Below the pieces are notes generated by a model. The model was not told where the DNA came from and searched no databases. It saw only the letters and a list, made by a program, of their open reading frames with translations. Below are positions 8,674 to 17,588 of a stretch of DNA of 64,000 bases, in pieces. Location of the stretch: positions 62,001-126,000 of the forward strand of contig NZ_BCTR01000021.1 of NCBI RefSeq assembly GCF_002091475.1. The letters run 5' to 3'. The DNA comes from Sphingomonas azotifigens NBRC 15497 (GTDB taxonomy: Bacteria > Pseudomonadota > Alphaproteobacteria > Sphingomonadales > Sphingomonadaceae). Within the stretch, counting starts at the first letter, position 1, and each line of letters starts with the position of its first letter. A program made the position numbers and the translations under genes.

Positions 8674-9063
8674 TCAGCCGCGCGGCATCTGCAGCGATGC
8701 GAAGCAGGTAAAGCCGCTGGTCCCGCGCTGCAGGCGGCGGATGTAATTGGCGTAGGCGCGGCTGGCTTGCGGATCGGTGCCCGGCAGCGTGCCGCCGTTG
8801 AGCGCCCGCTTGACGTCCTGCGCCTTGAAGTTGCGCCCCGGCGCCGGGAAGGCACCGGCGGTGTGCGCGGGCACGACGCGGCCGTCGGACGCGATATAGC
8901 TGCCGGCGCGCGCCGGATCGGTCACCGGGATGTCGCACTGCAGGATCGAGGCATTGGTCTGCGCCAGCGCCGGACGGATCGAGACGATCGCCGCGGCACT
9001 CGCCGCGCCCAGCATCAGCGCACGCCGACGGGTCGGCTGGTCTTGGGGTGTAGGATCGTCCAT
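8674..9063 (-). CDS. Tat-exported small protein heading the HprK/PqqD cassette
   Basis: 129 residues of unknown family. The N-terminus carries a twin-arginine signal (TRRRALMLGAASAAAIVS, cleavage likely after PALAQ). The mature part is about 95 residues with two cysteines (LQCDIP and FTCFAS), which could form a disulfide in the periplasm. It is the first gene of the minus-strand operon and lies 12 bp from the PqqD-like gene. Its size, export signal and position make it a candidate target of the kinase and PqqD-like protein; this is an inference, since no known modified-peptide family is recognisable. It is divergent from phoR with an 84-bp spacer. Confidence 0.65.
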   Translation of the reverse strand: MDDPTPQDQPTRRRALMLGAASAAAIVSIRPALAQTNASILQCDIPVTDPARAGSYIASDGRVVPAHTAGAFPAPGRNFKAQDVKRALNGGTLPGTDPQASRAYANYIRRLQRGTSGFTCFASLQMPRG

Positions 9064-9147
9064 GCCGCTATTGTTCTGCGCTCGCGCCCATTTCGCAATC
9101 GTAAATACAGGCTCGTCTTGGGACGATCGCGCGCTAGAAGGCGCCCC

Positions 9148-10356
9148 ATGCTGTCGGCCACCCGCTTCCGGATGATTCTCGCAATCGGCGTCGCCATGCT
9201 GGCCGCGCTGGTGGGATATCTCCTGAACCAGGATGTGCAGGTCGCGCTGGTGATGCTGGTCGGCGCGGTGGCCGCGGTGCTGATCGTGTCGATCGGCGGC
9301 GATCCGCCGCCGCCGCCGCGCAGCGACGCGGTCGCCAGCGATCGCGATCCGGCGTTCGGCGAAGTGATCGAGGCGATCGCCGAGCCGGTGCTGGTGATCG
9401 CCGCCACGCGCGTCATCGCCGCCAACGCCGCCGCACGCGGTCTGCTCGGCGAGCATATCCTCGGCGAGGACGTCCGGCTGGCGATTCGCCATCCCGCCGC
9501 CGCCGAGCGGCTGCTCGATCCCGGCGAGGCGCACTCCGCCGCGCCGATCCATCTGGTCGGCCTCGGCACGCGCGAGCAGCGCTGGGAGATGCGGGTGCGT
9601 ACGCTGGAGACGGGCGAGCGCGTCGTCCACCTGATCGATCGCACCGGCAGCTACACCGCGGACCGGATGCGCGTCGACTTCGTCGCCAATGCTAGCCACG
9701 AGCTGCGCACCCCCCTCGCCTCGCTGCTCGGCTATGTCGAGACGCTGGCCGACGGTGCCGGCGAGGAGCCGGAGATTCGCGCGCGCTTCCTCAAGATCAT
9801 GCACGACGAGGCGCGGCGCATGGACCGGCTGATCAGCGACCTGATCTCGCTCAGCCGGATCGAGGCGGAGAAATATCGCGCCCCGGCCGAATCGGTGCAG
9901 CTCGCCGAGCTGATCCCGCAGGTCTGCGCCGAACTTTCCGGCAGCCCGCGCGCGGCGGACCTCGTGACCGAGATCGAAGCCGTTCCGCCGGTGCGCGGCG
10001 ACCGCACCCAGCTCAGCCAGCTGCTCCACAACGTCATCGGCAACGCGATGAAATACGGCAAGCACGGCACCCCCGTCACCGTGTCGCTGCGCAGCGAAGG
10101 CGCGACGATGGTGCGCTTCGCGGTCAGCGACCAGGGCGAGGGCATTCCCTCCGAGCATATCCCGCGGCTTACCGAACGCTTTTATCGTGTCGATTCGGGA
10201 CGCAGCCGCTCGCTCGGCGGCACCGGGCTGGGGCTCGCGATCGTCAAGCATGTCGTCGAGCGTCACCGCGGCCGGCTGGACATCGCGTCGTCGGTGGGAA
10301 TCGGCACGACCGTCACCGTACGGCTGCCGATCGAGCCGACTGTCATAAAGGCGTAA
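9148..10356 (+). CDS. phoR: Phosphate-regulon sensor histidine kinase PhoR
   Basis: 402-residue membrane sensor that phosphorylates PhoB under phosphate limitation. Two N-terminal transmembrane segments lie at about residues 8-50, followed by a poly-Pro linker (GGDPPPPPR) and a PAS-like region. The dimerisation/phosphoacceptor box is NASHELRTPLASLLGY. ATP-binding motifs are the N-box (LLHNVIGNAMKYG), G1 (VSDQGEGIP), F-box (LTERFYRV) and G2 (GGTGLGLAIVKHV). ATG at 9148 follows a GAAGGCGCC stretch. It is the first gene of an uninterrupted phoR-pstSCAB-phoU-phoB run, so sensor, transporter and regulator are probably co-expressed. Confidence 0.93.
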   Translation: MLSATRFRMILAIGVAMLAALVGYLLNQDVQVALVMLVGAVAAVLIVSIGGDPPPPPRSDAVASDRDPAFGEVIEAIAEPVLVIAATRVIAANAAARGLLGEHILGEDVRLAIRHPAAAERLLDPGEAHSAAPIHLVGLGTREQRWEMRVRTLETGERVVHLIDRTGSYTADRMRVDFVANASHELRTPLASLLGYVETLADGAGEEPEIRARFLKIMHDEARRMDRLISDLISLSRIEAEKYRAPAESVQLAELIPQVCAELSGSPRAADLVTEIEAVPPVRGDRTQLSQLLHNVIGNAMKYGKHGTPVTVSLRSEGATMVRFAVSDQGEGIPSEHIPRLTERFYRVDSGRSRSLGGTGLGLAIVKHVVERHRGRLDIASSVGIGTTVTVRLPIEPTVIKA

Positions 10357-10357
10357 C
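10340..10357 (+). promoter_or_regulatory. Candidate Pho box overlapping the end of phoR
   Basis: The sequence CTGTCAT-AAAG-GCGTAAC has two direct heptamers with 11-bp periodicity. The first matches the Pho box half site exactly, and the second matches a CTGTAAC-type half at five of seven positions. It overlaps the phoR stop codon and lies about 80 bp before pstS, a suitable place for PhoB-activated transcription of pstSCAB-phoU-phoB. Confidence 0.55.
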
Positions 10358-10438
10358 CGGATTGCCGGATGGGGCATCGTGCGGACGAAGGGCACGCCCG
10401 CAATCCAATGCAGCAATTCCCGAGGACAGGAGGTGACG

Positions 10439-11470
10439 ATGCTGGGTCGTCTTGCTCTGATCGCAGTCAGTGCGCTTGCGCTTTCCTCGTGTGACGGCAG
10501 CGCCACACGCGAAATCCGTGTGGTCGGCTCGTCGACCGTCTATCCCTTCACCACCGCGGTGGCGGAAGCGTTCGTCAACGCCAAGAGCGGCCGCAAGGCG
10601 CCCGTCGTCGAGTCGATCGGCAGCGGTGCGGGCATCCGCCGGTTCTGCGAAGGCATCGGCGCACAGTTCCCGGATATCGCCAACGCCTCGCGACGGATGA
10701 CGCGCAACGAATTCGATCGCTGCAAGGCGAACCATGTCGACGAGATCATCGAAGTGGTGATCGGCCTGGACGGCGTCGCGCTTGCCGAATCGAACCAGGG
10801 GCCGAAGCTCCAGCTGAGCAAGAAGGACATCTATCTGGCGCTCGCCGCCGATCCGAAGGGCCAGCCCAACACCGCCAAGACCTGGAAGGACGTCAACCCG
10901 GCGCTGCCGGCGATCCCCATCCTGGTGATGGGTCCGCCGTCCACCAGCGGCACGCGCGACGCCTTTATCGAGCTGATGCTGGAGCCGGGCTGCAAGGAAG
11001 CCTATCCGGATGCGGAAAAGCTGAAGGCCGGCGTCGACCCCGCTCCCTATGACAAGGCGTGCCGCCGCATCCGCGACGACGGCCCCTATGTCGACAAGGG
11101 CGAGAACGACAATCTGATCGTCCAGGGTCTCGCGCAGAATCCCAATGCGCTCGGCATCTTCGGCTATTCCTATCTCGAGGAAAACAAGTCGCGGCTGCAC
11201 GGCGTGCCGGTCGACGGCGTCGAGCCGACCTATGACACGATCGCCAACGGCCATTATCCGGGCGCACGGCCGCTGTACCTCTACATCAAGAAGCGTCACA
11301 TCAAGGCGGTACCGGGGCTGAAGGACTTCCTCACCCTCTACACCACGATGTGGGCGCCGAACGGTCCGCTGGTGAAGCGCGGGCTGATCGCCGCACCGGA
11401 CAAGATGCGCGAGCGCATGGCCGAGCGCATCGAACTCGAACTTGCGCTCGATCCGGCCGAGCTGCACTGA
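10439..11470 (+). CDS. pstS: Phosphate ABC transporter substrate-binding lipoprotein PstS
   Basis: Periplasmic phosphate receptor of the high-affinity Pst importer, 343 residues. The signal ends in the lipobox LSSC, so it is probably lipid-anchored. The phosphate-binding motifs VVGSSTVYPF and SIGSGAGIRRFC/ASRRM are present, as is PSTSGTRD in the second lobe. The start at 10439 is set by a strong Shine-Dalgarno AGGAGGTGA just upstream. A candidate Pho box precedes it. The receptor is of the longer PstS type seen in alphaproteobacteria. Confidence 0.93.
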   Translation: MLGRLALIAVSALALSSCDGSATREIRVVGSSTVYPFTTAVAEAFVNAKSGRKAPVVESIGSGAGIRRFCEGIGAQFPDIANASRRMTRNEFDRCKANHVDEIIEVVIGLDGVALAESNQGPKLQLSKKDIYLALAADPKGQPNTAKTWKDVNPALPAIPILVMGPPSTSGTRDAFIELMLEPGCKEAYPDAEKLKAGVDPAPYDKACRRIRDDGPYVDKGENDNLIVQGLAQNPNALGIFGYSYLEENKSRLHGVPVDGVEPTYDTIANGHYPGARPLYLYIKKRHIKAVPGLKDFLTLYTTMWAPNGPLVKRGLIAAPDKMRERMAERIELELALDPAELH

Positions 11471-11531
11471 CATGAAACGATTCCGCTCCGGTGTTGGCCG
11501 GGCCTGGGCACAACGCTGAAGTGGTTGTTTG

Positions 11532-12908
11532 GTGAACGTTTTCGCGCTTTCCTTCATGATCCTGGGGCTGGGCCTGATCGGCTGGCTCACGGCCCGGGCG
11601 CGGGCGGCGCGCTTCGATCGCGGGGGGCGCAAGCGGCTGCATTCGCTGCCGGCCCAGCATGGCTGGTATGTCGGCATGTGGACGATCCTGCCGCCCTTGC
11701 TGTTCCTCGCCATCTGGTCGGCGGTGAGCCCGTCGCTGGTCCGCCAGACCGTGCTGCAGAGCCCCGCCGCGGCAGGCCTCTCCGACTTCGCGTTCGAGCG
11801 CGATTCGGTGCTCGCCCAGGCGCGCGCGATCGCCGAGGATCCCTTTGCCGGCGACGGCGATCCGCTCGCCCAGCAGCTCGCGCCGGTCGTCGGGGCGACG
11901 CGGACGCGCTACGCCTGGATCGGCAGCGCGGCGGCGATCCTGCTCGCCTTTGCCGGCGGGGCCTTTGCGATCAGCCGCATCCGCCCCGATTTTCGCGCGC
12001 GTTCGAAGGTCGAACGGACGCTGATGATGGGGCTGCTGGTCGCCTCGCTGATTGCCATCTTCACCACGCTCGGCATCTTCGTCTCGCTGTTCTGGGAATC
12101 GACGCGGTTCTTCGAACAGGTGCCGATCACCCAATTCCTGTTCGGCACCCATTGGAGCCCGCAGGTGATCGACGCCAAGAACCCCGGCGCCTCGCTGGGG
12201 GCGGTGCCGCTGTTCTGGGGGACCTTCTTCATCGGCGCGGTGATCGCGATGCTGGTCGCCATCCCGTTCGGGCTGATGAGCGCGGTGTACCTCACCCAAT
12301 ATGCGTCGGCGACGACCCGCCGCTGGATGAAGCCGACCCTGGAGATGCTCGCCGGCGTCCCCACCGTCGTCTATGGCTATTTCGCCGCGCTCACCGTCGC
12401 GCCGGCCGTGCGCAAGCTCGCGGTATTGCTCGGCGACCCCTTCGCCTCGTCCGAAAGCGCGCTGGCCGCCGGCCTGGTGATGGGCGTGATGATCATCCCG
12501 TTTGTCTCCTCGATGGCGGACGATTCGCTCGCCGCCGTGCCGACCGCGATGCGCGACGGCAGCCTGGCGATGGGCGCCACCACCAGCGAGACGATCTCGC
12601 GCGTGCTGGTGCCCGCCGCGCTGCCCGGCGTGGTCGCGGGCGTGCTGCTCGCGGTGAGCCGCGCGATCGGCGAGACGATGATCGTGGTGATGGCCGCTTC
12701 CGGCGCGGCGACGATCACACTCAATCCGCTGCAGAGCGCCACCACCGTCACCAAGCAGATCGTCGACCTGCTGACCGGCGAAGCCGAGTTCGACAGCCCG
12801 AAGACGCTCGCCGCCTTCGCGCTCGGCCTGACGCTGTTCATCATCACCCTGCTGCTCAACATCGTCGCGCTGCGCGTCGTGAAGAAGTATCGCGAAGCCT
12901 ATGACTAA
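11532..12908 (+). CDS. pstC: Phosphate ABC transporter permease PstC
   Basis: Inner-membrane permease subunit, about 458 residues, larger than E. coli PstC owing to an N-terminal extension with two membrane segments. The C-terminal permease domain holds the conserved cytoplasmic loop (AMGATTSETISRVLVPAALP) that contacts PstB. The start is taken as GTG at 11532; TTG at 11529 in the same frame is an alternative and no ATG fits. The gene overlaps pstA by 8 bases. Confidence 0.9.
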   Translation: MNVFALSFMILGLGLIGWLTARARAARFDRGGRKRLHSLPAQHGWYVGMWTILPPLLFLAIWSAVSPSLVRQTVLQSPAAAGLSDFAFERDSVLAQARAIAEDPFAGDGDPLAQQLAPVVGATRTRYAWIGSAAAILLAFAGGAFAISRIRPDFRARSKVERTLMMGLLVASLIAIFTTLGIFVSLFWESTRFFEQVPITQFLFGTHWSPQVIDAKNPGASLGAVPLFWGTFFIGAVIAMLVAIPFGLMSAVYLTQYASATTRRWMKPTLEMLAGVPTVVYGYFAALTVAPAVRKLAVLLGDPFASSESALAAGLVMGVMIIPFVSSMADDSLAAVPTAMRDGSLAMGATTSETISRVLVPAALPGVVAGVLLAVSRAIGETMIVVMAASGAATITLNPLQSATTVTKQIVDLLTGEAEFDSPKTLAAFALGLTLFIITLLLNIVALRVVKKYREAYD

Positions 12909-14211
12909 GCCCGCCTCCCCGGCTGCCCATGCGCCCGAGCGCCAGCCGACCGACTGGAAGAGTGCGGCGATGCAGAAGCGCATCCGCCGCCGCTACGCCG
13001 CGGAACGGCGCTTCCGCATGCTGGGGGCGGGCGCGGTGATCGTCTCCGCGGCATTCCTCGCCTTCCTGCTGGTCACCATGGTGGCGCAGGGCTGGCGCGG
13101 CTTCACCGCGACCGAGCTGGCGCTGCCGCTCGACCTCAAGGCGGCGCAGCTCAAGGTCACCCGCGAACAGCTGAACAGCCCCGCCGCCGATCTCGCGCTG
13201 GCGAGCGGCGGACTCGAAGAGGCGGTGCAGAACGCCGCCGTCACCGCGTTCGGCCCCGATGGCGCGAGCTTCCTCGCCCCCAGCGCCTGGGTGTGGGTGC
13301 GCGACGCGGTGAAGCGCGATCCGTCGCTGCTCGAGCGGCGTGCGACCATCAATGTGCCCGCCGCCACCGGCTTCGACCAGGCGCTGACCGGCGACGGCGA
13401 TGCCGCGATGGAAGCGGGCGTCGCCCGGCTGACCCGGCAGAACGCAATCCGCCGCGGCTTCAACTGGACCTTCCTCCACGAATCCGACTCCACCGATCCG
13501 GTCGCGGTCGGCATCTGGGGGGCGCTCAAGGGCTCGCTGATGACGATGGCGATCACCTTCCTGATCGCCTTCCCGGTCGGCGTGCTCTCGGCGATCTATC
13601 TCGAGGAATATGCGCCGAAGAACCGCTGGACCGACCTGATCGAGGTGTCGATCAACAATCTCGCGGCGGTGCCCTCGATCATCTTCGGCCTGCTCGGGCT
13701 GGCGGTGTTCCTCGGCACCTGGGAAATCGGCGGCCGCGTCTATGGCCCGATGCTGCCGCGCTCGGCGCCGATCGTCGGCGGTGTCACGCTGGCGCTGATG
13801 ATCATGCCCGTGATCGTGATCGCCAGCCGCAACGCGATCAAGGGCGTGCCGCCGTCGATCCGCGACGCCGCACTGGGCATCGGCGCGAGCCCGATCCAGG
13901 TGGTGTTCCACCATGTCCTGCCGCTCGCGCTGCCCGGCATCCTGACCGGCACGATCATCGGCATGGCCCGCGCGCTGGGCGAGACCGCGCCGCTGCTGCT
14001 GATCGGGATGCGCGCCTTCATCGTCACCCCGCCGGGCAGCTTCACCGATCCCGCGACCGTGCTGCCGGTGCAGATCTTCCTGTGGTCGGACGAAGTCAGC
14101 CGCGGGTTCGTCGAGAAGACGAGCGCGGCGATCCTGGTGCTGCTCGCGGTGCTGCTCGCGATGAACGGGCTCGCCATCTACCTCCGCAACAAGTTCGAGA
14201 CCCGCTGGTAA
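12901..14211 (+). CDS. pstA: Phosphate ABC transporter permease PstA, with N-terminal DUF3333-type extension
   Basis: Second membrane subunit of the Pst importer, 436 residues. The first ~200 residues form the extra domain seen in alphaproteobacterial PstA proteins: a basic cytoplasmic stretch, one membrane segment and a periplasmic region. They are followed by a standard permease domain with the EAA-like loop [20 protein letters not shown]. The ATG at 12901 overlaps the pstC end and its stop shares one base with the pstB start, so the subunits are translationally linked. Confidence 0.92.
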   Translation: MTKPASPAAHAPERQPTDWKSAAMQKRIRRRYAAERRFRMLGAGAVIVSAAFLAFLLVTMVAQGWRGFTATELALPLDLKAAQLKVTREQLNSPAADLALASGGLEEAVQNAAVTAFGPDGASFLAPSAWVWVRDAVKRDPSLLERRATINVPAATGFDQALTGDGDAAMEAGVARLTRQNAIRRGFNWTFLHESDSTDPVAVGIWGALKGSLMTMAITFLIAFPVGVLSAIYLEEYAPKNRWTDLIEVSINNLAAVPSIIFGLLGLAVFLGTWEIGGRVYGPMLPRSAPIVGGVTLALMIMPVIVIASRNAIKGVPPSIRDAALGIGASPIQVVFHHVLPLALPGILTGTIIGMARALGETAPLLLIGMRAFIVTPPGSFTDPATVLPVQIFLWSDEVSRGFVEKTSAAILVLLAVLLAMNGLAIYLRNKFETRW

Positions 14212-14987
14212 TGACCGCCCTCTCCCCTGCCCCCCACAAGATGTCGGCTCGCGGCGTCAGCGTCTTCTACGGCGACAAACAGGCCGTGAAGGACGTCTCG
14301 ATCGACGTCGACATGGACAAGGTGACCGCGTTCATCGGCCCGTCGGGCTGCGGCAAGTCGACCTTCCTGCGCACCTTCAACCGGATGAACGACACCATCG
14401 CCAGCGCGCGCGTGACCGGCGAAATCACGCTCGACGGTGCGGACATCTACGCCGACGACATGGACGTGGTGCAGTTGCGCGCCCGCGTCGGCATGGTGTT
14501 CCAGAAGCCCAACCCCTTCCCCAAGTCGATCTTCGAGAATGTCGCCTACGGGCCCCGCATCCACGGCCTGGCCGCGTCCAAGAGCGACCTTGAGGCGATC
14601 GTCGAGCGCTCGCTGAAGCGCGCCGGGCTGTGGGAAGAAGTGAAGGATCGCCTGTCCGACAGCGGCACCGCGCTGTCGGGCGGTCAGCAGCAGCGGCTGT
14701 GCATCGCCCGCGCGATCGCGGTCGACCCGGAAGTGATCCTGATGGACGAGCCGGCGAGCGCGCTCGATCCGATCGCCACTGCCAAGATCGAGGAACTGAT
14801 CCACGAGCTGCGCGGCCGCTACGCGATCGTGATCGTCACCCACAACATGCAGCAGGCTGCCCGCGTCTCGCAGCGCACCGCCTTCTTCCATCTTGGCCAG
14901 CTGGTCGAATATGGAGAGACCGACAACCTCTTCACGGCGCCCCGCGAGGAGCGCACGAAGGACTATATCACCGGAAGGTACGGCTGA
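14211..14987 (+). CDS. pstB: Phosphate ABC transporter ATP-binding protein PstB
   Basis: 258-residue ATPase that powers the Pst importer. It has Walker [11 protein letters not shown]-loop [16 protein letters not shown] (the PNPFP sequence is diagnostic of PstB), signature [14 protein letters not shown], Walker [14 protein letters not shown] and H-loop VTHNM. ATG at 14211 shares a base with the pstA stop. The stop overlaps the phoU start. Confidence 0.96.
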   Translation: MTALSPAPHKMSARGVSVFYGDKQAVKDVSIDVDMDKVTAFIGPSGCGKSTFLRTFNRMNDTIASARVTGEITLDGADIYADDMDVVQLRARVGMVFQKPNPFPKSIFENVAYGPRIHGLAASKSDLEAIVERSLKRAGLWEEVKDRLSDSGTALSGGQQQRLCIARAIAVDPEVILMDEPASALDPIATAKIEELIHELRGRYAIVIVTHNMQQAARVSQRTAFFHLGQLVEYGETDNLFTAPREERTKDYITGRYG

Positions 14988-15688
14988 TGGCATCGGGCCA
15001 CGAGCATACGGTCAAGGCATTCGATCAGGACATCAGCCAGCTGCGCGCGCTCATTTCGCAAATGGGCGGGCTTGCCGAGCAGGCCATCTACGACGCGATG
15101 AAGGCGCTGCAGCGCGGCGACCTCGCGCTCGCCAAGACGGTGCGCAAGAAGGACAAGCAGATCGACGCGATCGAGGCGGAGCTGGAAAAGCTGATCGTCC
15201 GCGTCATCGCCCTGCGTGCGCCGATGGCCGACGATCTGCGCGAGGTGATCGCCGCGCTCAAGATCGCCGCGGTGATCGAGCGGATCGGCGATTACGCCAA
15301 GAACATCGCCAAGCGCGTGCCGATGATCCATGCCGAGGGCGAGGAGCGGATCGAGGCGATCTCGATCCTGCCGGCGATGGGCCAGCTCGCCGCCGACATG
15401 GTGCACGATGCGCTCGACGCCTTTTCCGCCCGCGATGCCCAGGCAGCGGCGGACGTGCATGCCAGCGACAATGCGCTCGACGATTTCTACGATTCGATCT
15501 TCCGCACGCTGGTGACCTTCATGGTCGAGAATCCGCGCACGATCAGCCAGGTGGCGCACCTGCTGTTCGTCGCCAAGAACCTGGAGAGGATCGGCGACCA
15601 CGCGACCAACGTCGCCGAAATGGTCTATTTTGCCGCGACCGGGCACTATCTCGCGGACGGAGAAGCCGGCGAGAGCAGCGGGAGCTAA
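14987..15688 (+). CDS. phoU: Phosphate signalling protein PhoU
   Basis: 233-residue cytoplasmic protein made of two PhoU helical repeats, each with the metal-binding E/DxxxD signature: one around KKDKQIDAIEAELEK and RIGDYAKNIAKRV, the second around ASDNALDDFYDSIF and RIGDHATNVAE. It couples the Pst transporter to PhoR, keeping PhoB off when phosphate is plentiful. ATG at 14987 overlaps the pstB stop. Standard length and gene order make this firm. Confidence 0.95.
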   Translation: MASGHEHTVKAFDQDISQLRALISQMGGLAEQAIYDAMKALQRGDLALAKTVRKKDKQIDAIEAELEKLIVRVIALRAPMADDLREVIAALKIAAVIERIGDYAKNIAKRVPMIHAEGEERIEAISILPAMGQLAADMVHDALDAFSARDAQAAADVHASDNALDDFYDSIFRTLVTFMVENPRTISQVAHLLFVAKNLERIGDHATNVAEMVYFAATGHYLADGEAGESSGS

Positions 15689-15697
15689 GGGGAATAT

Positions 15698-16390
15698 ATG
15701 GCACGGGTCAAAATGCTGCTGGTGGAAGACGATGCCGCGATCGCGGAGCTCGTCACCTGGCACTTCAAGCGCGAAGACTATGAGGTGAAGCACACCCCCG
15801 ATGGCGAGGAAGCACTGCTGCTCGCCAAGGAAGCGACGCCGGACATCGTCCTGCTCGACTGGATGGTGGAGGGGCTCTCCGGCATCGAGGTGTGCCGCCG
15901 CCTGCGCCGCATGCCGGAAACGGCGAACGTGCCGATCATCATGCTCACCGCGCGCGGCGAAGAGGAAGACCGCGTCCGCGGGCTGGAGACCGGGGCCGAC
16001 GACTATGTCACCAAGCCCTTCTCGCCGCGCGAGCTGGTCGCGCGGGTCGGCGCGGTGCTGCGCCGCGTGCGCCCGGCACTGGCCGGCGAAGCGCTCACCT
16101 ATGCCGATATCGAGATGGACACGGTGGGCCACAAGGTCCGCCGCGGCGGCGAGGTGATCGCGCTGGGGCCGACGGAATTCCGCCTGCTCAAGCATTTCCT
16201 CGAGCATCCGGGCTGGGTGTTCTCGCGCGAGCGGCTGCTCGATGCGGTGTGGGGGCATGACAGCGACATCGAATCGCGCACCGTCGACGTCCATATTCGT
16301 CGCCTGCGCAAGGCGATCAACAAGGGGAACCGGCCCGACATCATCCGCACGGTGCGCTCGGCCGGCTACGCGCTCGACGCGGGGAACTGA
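15698..16390 (+). CDS. phoB: Phosphate-regulon response regulator PhoB
   Basis: 230-residue OmpR/PhoB-type transcription factor. The receiver domain has the acidic pair EDD at the start, phosphoacceptor Asp in VLLDWMVEG and Lys in VTKPFSPRE. The C-terminal winged helix includes GPTEFRLLKHFLEHPGWVFS and the DNA-recognition segment IESRTVDVHIRRLRKAI. It activates genes with Pho boxes, probably including this operon through the site at 10340. A terminator follows at 16406. Confidence 0.96.
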   Translation: MARVKMLLVEDDAAIAELVTWHFKREDYEVKHTPDGEEALLLAKEATPDIVLLDWMVEGLSGIEVCRRLRRMPETANVPIIMLTARGEEEDRVRGLETGADDYVTKPFSPRELVARVGAVLRRVRPALAGEALTYADIEMDTVGHKVRRGGEVIALGPTEFRLLKHFLEHPGWVFSRERLLDAVWGHDSDIESRTVDVHIRRLRKAINKGNRPDIIRTVRSAGYALDAGN

Positions 16391-16405
16391 CCTGTACCCA
16401 CGATG

Positions 16406-16438
16406 AACCGCGGAACTTTTCCAGGCTCCGCGGTTTTT
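16406..16438 (+). terminator. Rho-independent terminator after phoB
   Basis: Inverted repeat AACCGCGGA / TCCGCGGTT separated by a 12-base loop and followed by TTT, 15 bp after the phoB stop. It would end the long pst-pho transcript. Confidence 0.75.
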
Positions 16439-16516
16439 CGGGAAACTTTCGGCAACTCCGGCGTTCGGCAGGCGGGTGTGAAACTGCGCACCCGTGTAGC
16501 TTTGCAGGAGACAGCC

Positions 16517-16792
16517 ATGAAGCTGATTGCACTTGCAGCCGCGTTGACGCTTGCCAGCCCGGCACTTGCCCAGACCTCCCCCGTCAGCACCGCCCCCACC
16601 GCCCGCCAGCCTGGCGGCCTCGCACCCGCGACCATGTGGGTCAATGGACAGCCGCAGCCCGGGGATCGCGTGGTCTTTGAGCCGAACCGGCTTACCCCCA
16701 GCGAGGCCTTCCCGCCCCCGCCCCCGCGCGACCATTACCCGCTGTGCAAGCGCGGCCAGACCGACGAATGCCTGCAGCGGCCGAACCGCTGA
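16517..16792 (+). CDS. Small secreted protein with C-terminal YPxC-x7-C motif (A)
   Basis: 91 residues of unknown function. A signal peptide (MKLIALAAALTLASPALAQ) is clear and CAGGAG precedes the ATG at 16517. The mature part is Pro-rich (EAFPPPPPRDHYP). It ends in YPLC-KRGQTDE-C plus a few residues, the same arrangement as the next gene, so the two are probably paralogues of a small periplasmic or secreted family. Nothing indicates an enzymatic role. Confidence 0.7.
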   Translation: MKLIALAAALTLASPALAQTSPVSTAPTARQPGGLAPATMWVNGQPQPGDRVVFEPNRLTPSEAFPPPPPRDHYPLCKRGQTDECLQRPNR

Positions 16793-16933
16793 TCGCCGCC
16801 TGACCTGGCGCAGGGGAGCGTCCGGCGGGCGCCTCCCCTGCCACCTTCCGTCGCCTTCGCAGAAATACAGGTGCAACAAATTGCGTCCTGCGGACGTTCG
16901 CACCCTCGTCTTTGATGAAGAAGGAGACACAAG

Positions 16934-17371
16934 ATGAAGTGGATGCTTCTCGCCTCGGCGCTGGCCCTTAGCGGCACTGCCATTGCCCAGAACATGCCGG
17001 CCCAGACGACGCCGGACCAGAGCCAGGCCCAGCCGGCGCCGATGCCCGGCCAGCCGACGCCGCAGACCGATCCCGCCGCCCCGCCCCCGCCGGCACCGAT
17101 GAACGGCACCACCGGCGCAGGCGAAGCCACGCCGCCGCCCCCTCCGCCGCCGCCGCCGCCGGGTTCGGGCGTGGCCCCCTCGCCGCCCCCGCCGCCGGGC
17201 ACGATGGCACCGGGCGCACCGCCGGCGCCGCCCGCACCGCCGCCTGCCGGTGCTGGGTCGCCGCCCGCCGCCGCGATGGCCGCGCCGCCGCCGCCGCCCG
17301 CCGATCCGGCCAGCTACCCGCCCTGCTCGCGCAAGGTGCAGGACCATTGCCGCCAGCGCGGCGGCAAGTAA
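16934..17371 (+). CDS. Proline-rich small secreted protein with C-terminal YPxC-x7-C motif (B)
   Basis: 145 residues. The signal peptide MKWMLLASALALSGTAIAQ is followed by about 100 residues of Pro/Ala/Gly low-complexity sequence, including a run of ten prolines, likely an extended or wall/membrane-spanning linker. The C-terminus YPPC-SRKVQDH-C matches the motif of the preceding gene with identical Cys spacing. GAAGGAG lies 10 bp before the ATG. The role is unknown; an envelope structural or Cys-linked adaptor function is only a guess. Confidence 0.7.
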   Translation: MKWMLLASALALSGTAIAQNMPAQTTPDQSQAQPAPMPGQPTPQTDPAAPPPPAPMNGTTGAGEATPPPPPPPPPPGSGVAPSPPPPPGTMAPGAPPAPPAPPPAGAGSPPAAAMAAPPPPPADPASYPPCSRKVQDHCRQRGGK

Positions 17372-17413
17372 CGCCCAGGTGCACGGATAAGCACCGGTCG
17401 CTGCTTCACCATC

Positions 17414-17543
17414 GTCACCCCGGCTTCCGCCGGGATGGCGAGGCTGGCAGGTTGAGTCCGCGCTGAAATCTGGGTGCAGCCCCTTCTGCCGTTGCTCCCC
17501 TCCCGTGCGCGAGAGGGGAGCAAGGTTGGCGATCCGGCCAACC
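17414..17543. repeat. Cluster of palindromes before the SDR gene (single A unit, short B unit, hairpin)
   Basis: Three separate inverted repeats lie in the 217-bp gap after the proline-rich gene. A single family A unit lies at 17414-17438 (GTCACCCCGGCTTCCGCCGG). A short family B-like hairpin lies at 17494-17523 (GCTCCCCTCCC / GAGAGGGGAGC). A hairpin AAGGTTGGC / GCCAACCTT lies at 17522-17543. A further pair GCTCTCC / GGAGAGC at about 17553-17579 lies immediately before the SDR start. Confidence 0.6.
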
Positions 17544-17588
17544 TTCCCTAAGGCTCTCCGTCAAAACCATGTTTGGAGAGCTTGCCCC

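Noticed and set aside
17130..17320. CCG-rich stretch as a simple-sequence repeat or phase-variable tract
   Set aside because: It is in frame and encodes the poly-Pro part of a signal-peptide protein; the codons vary (CCG, CCC, CCT), which argues against a slipping tract.
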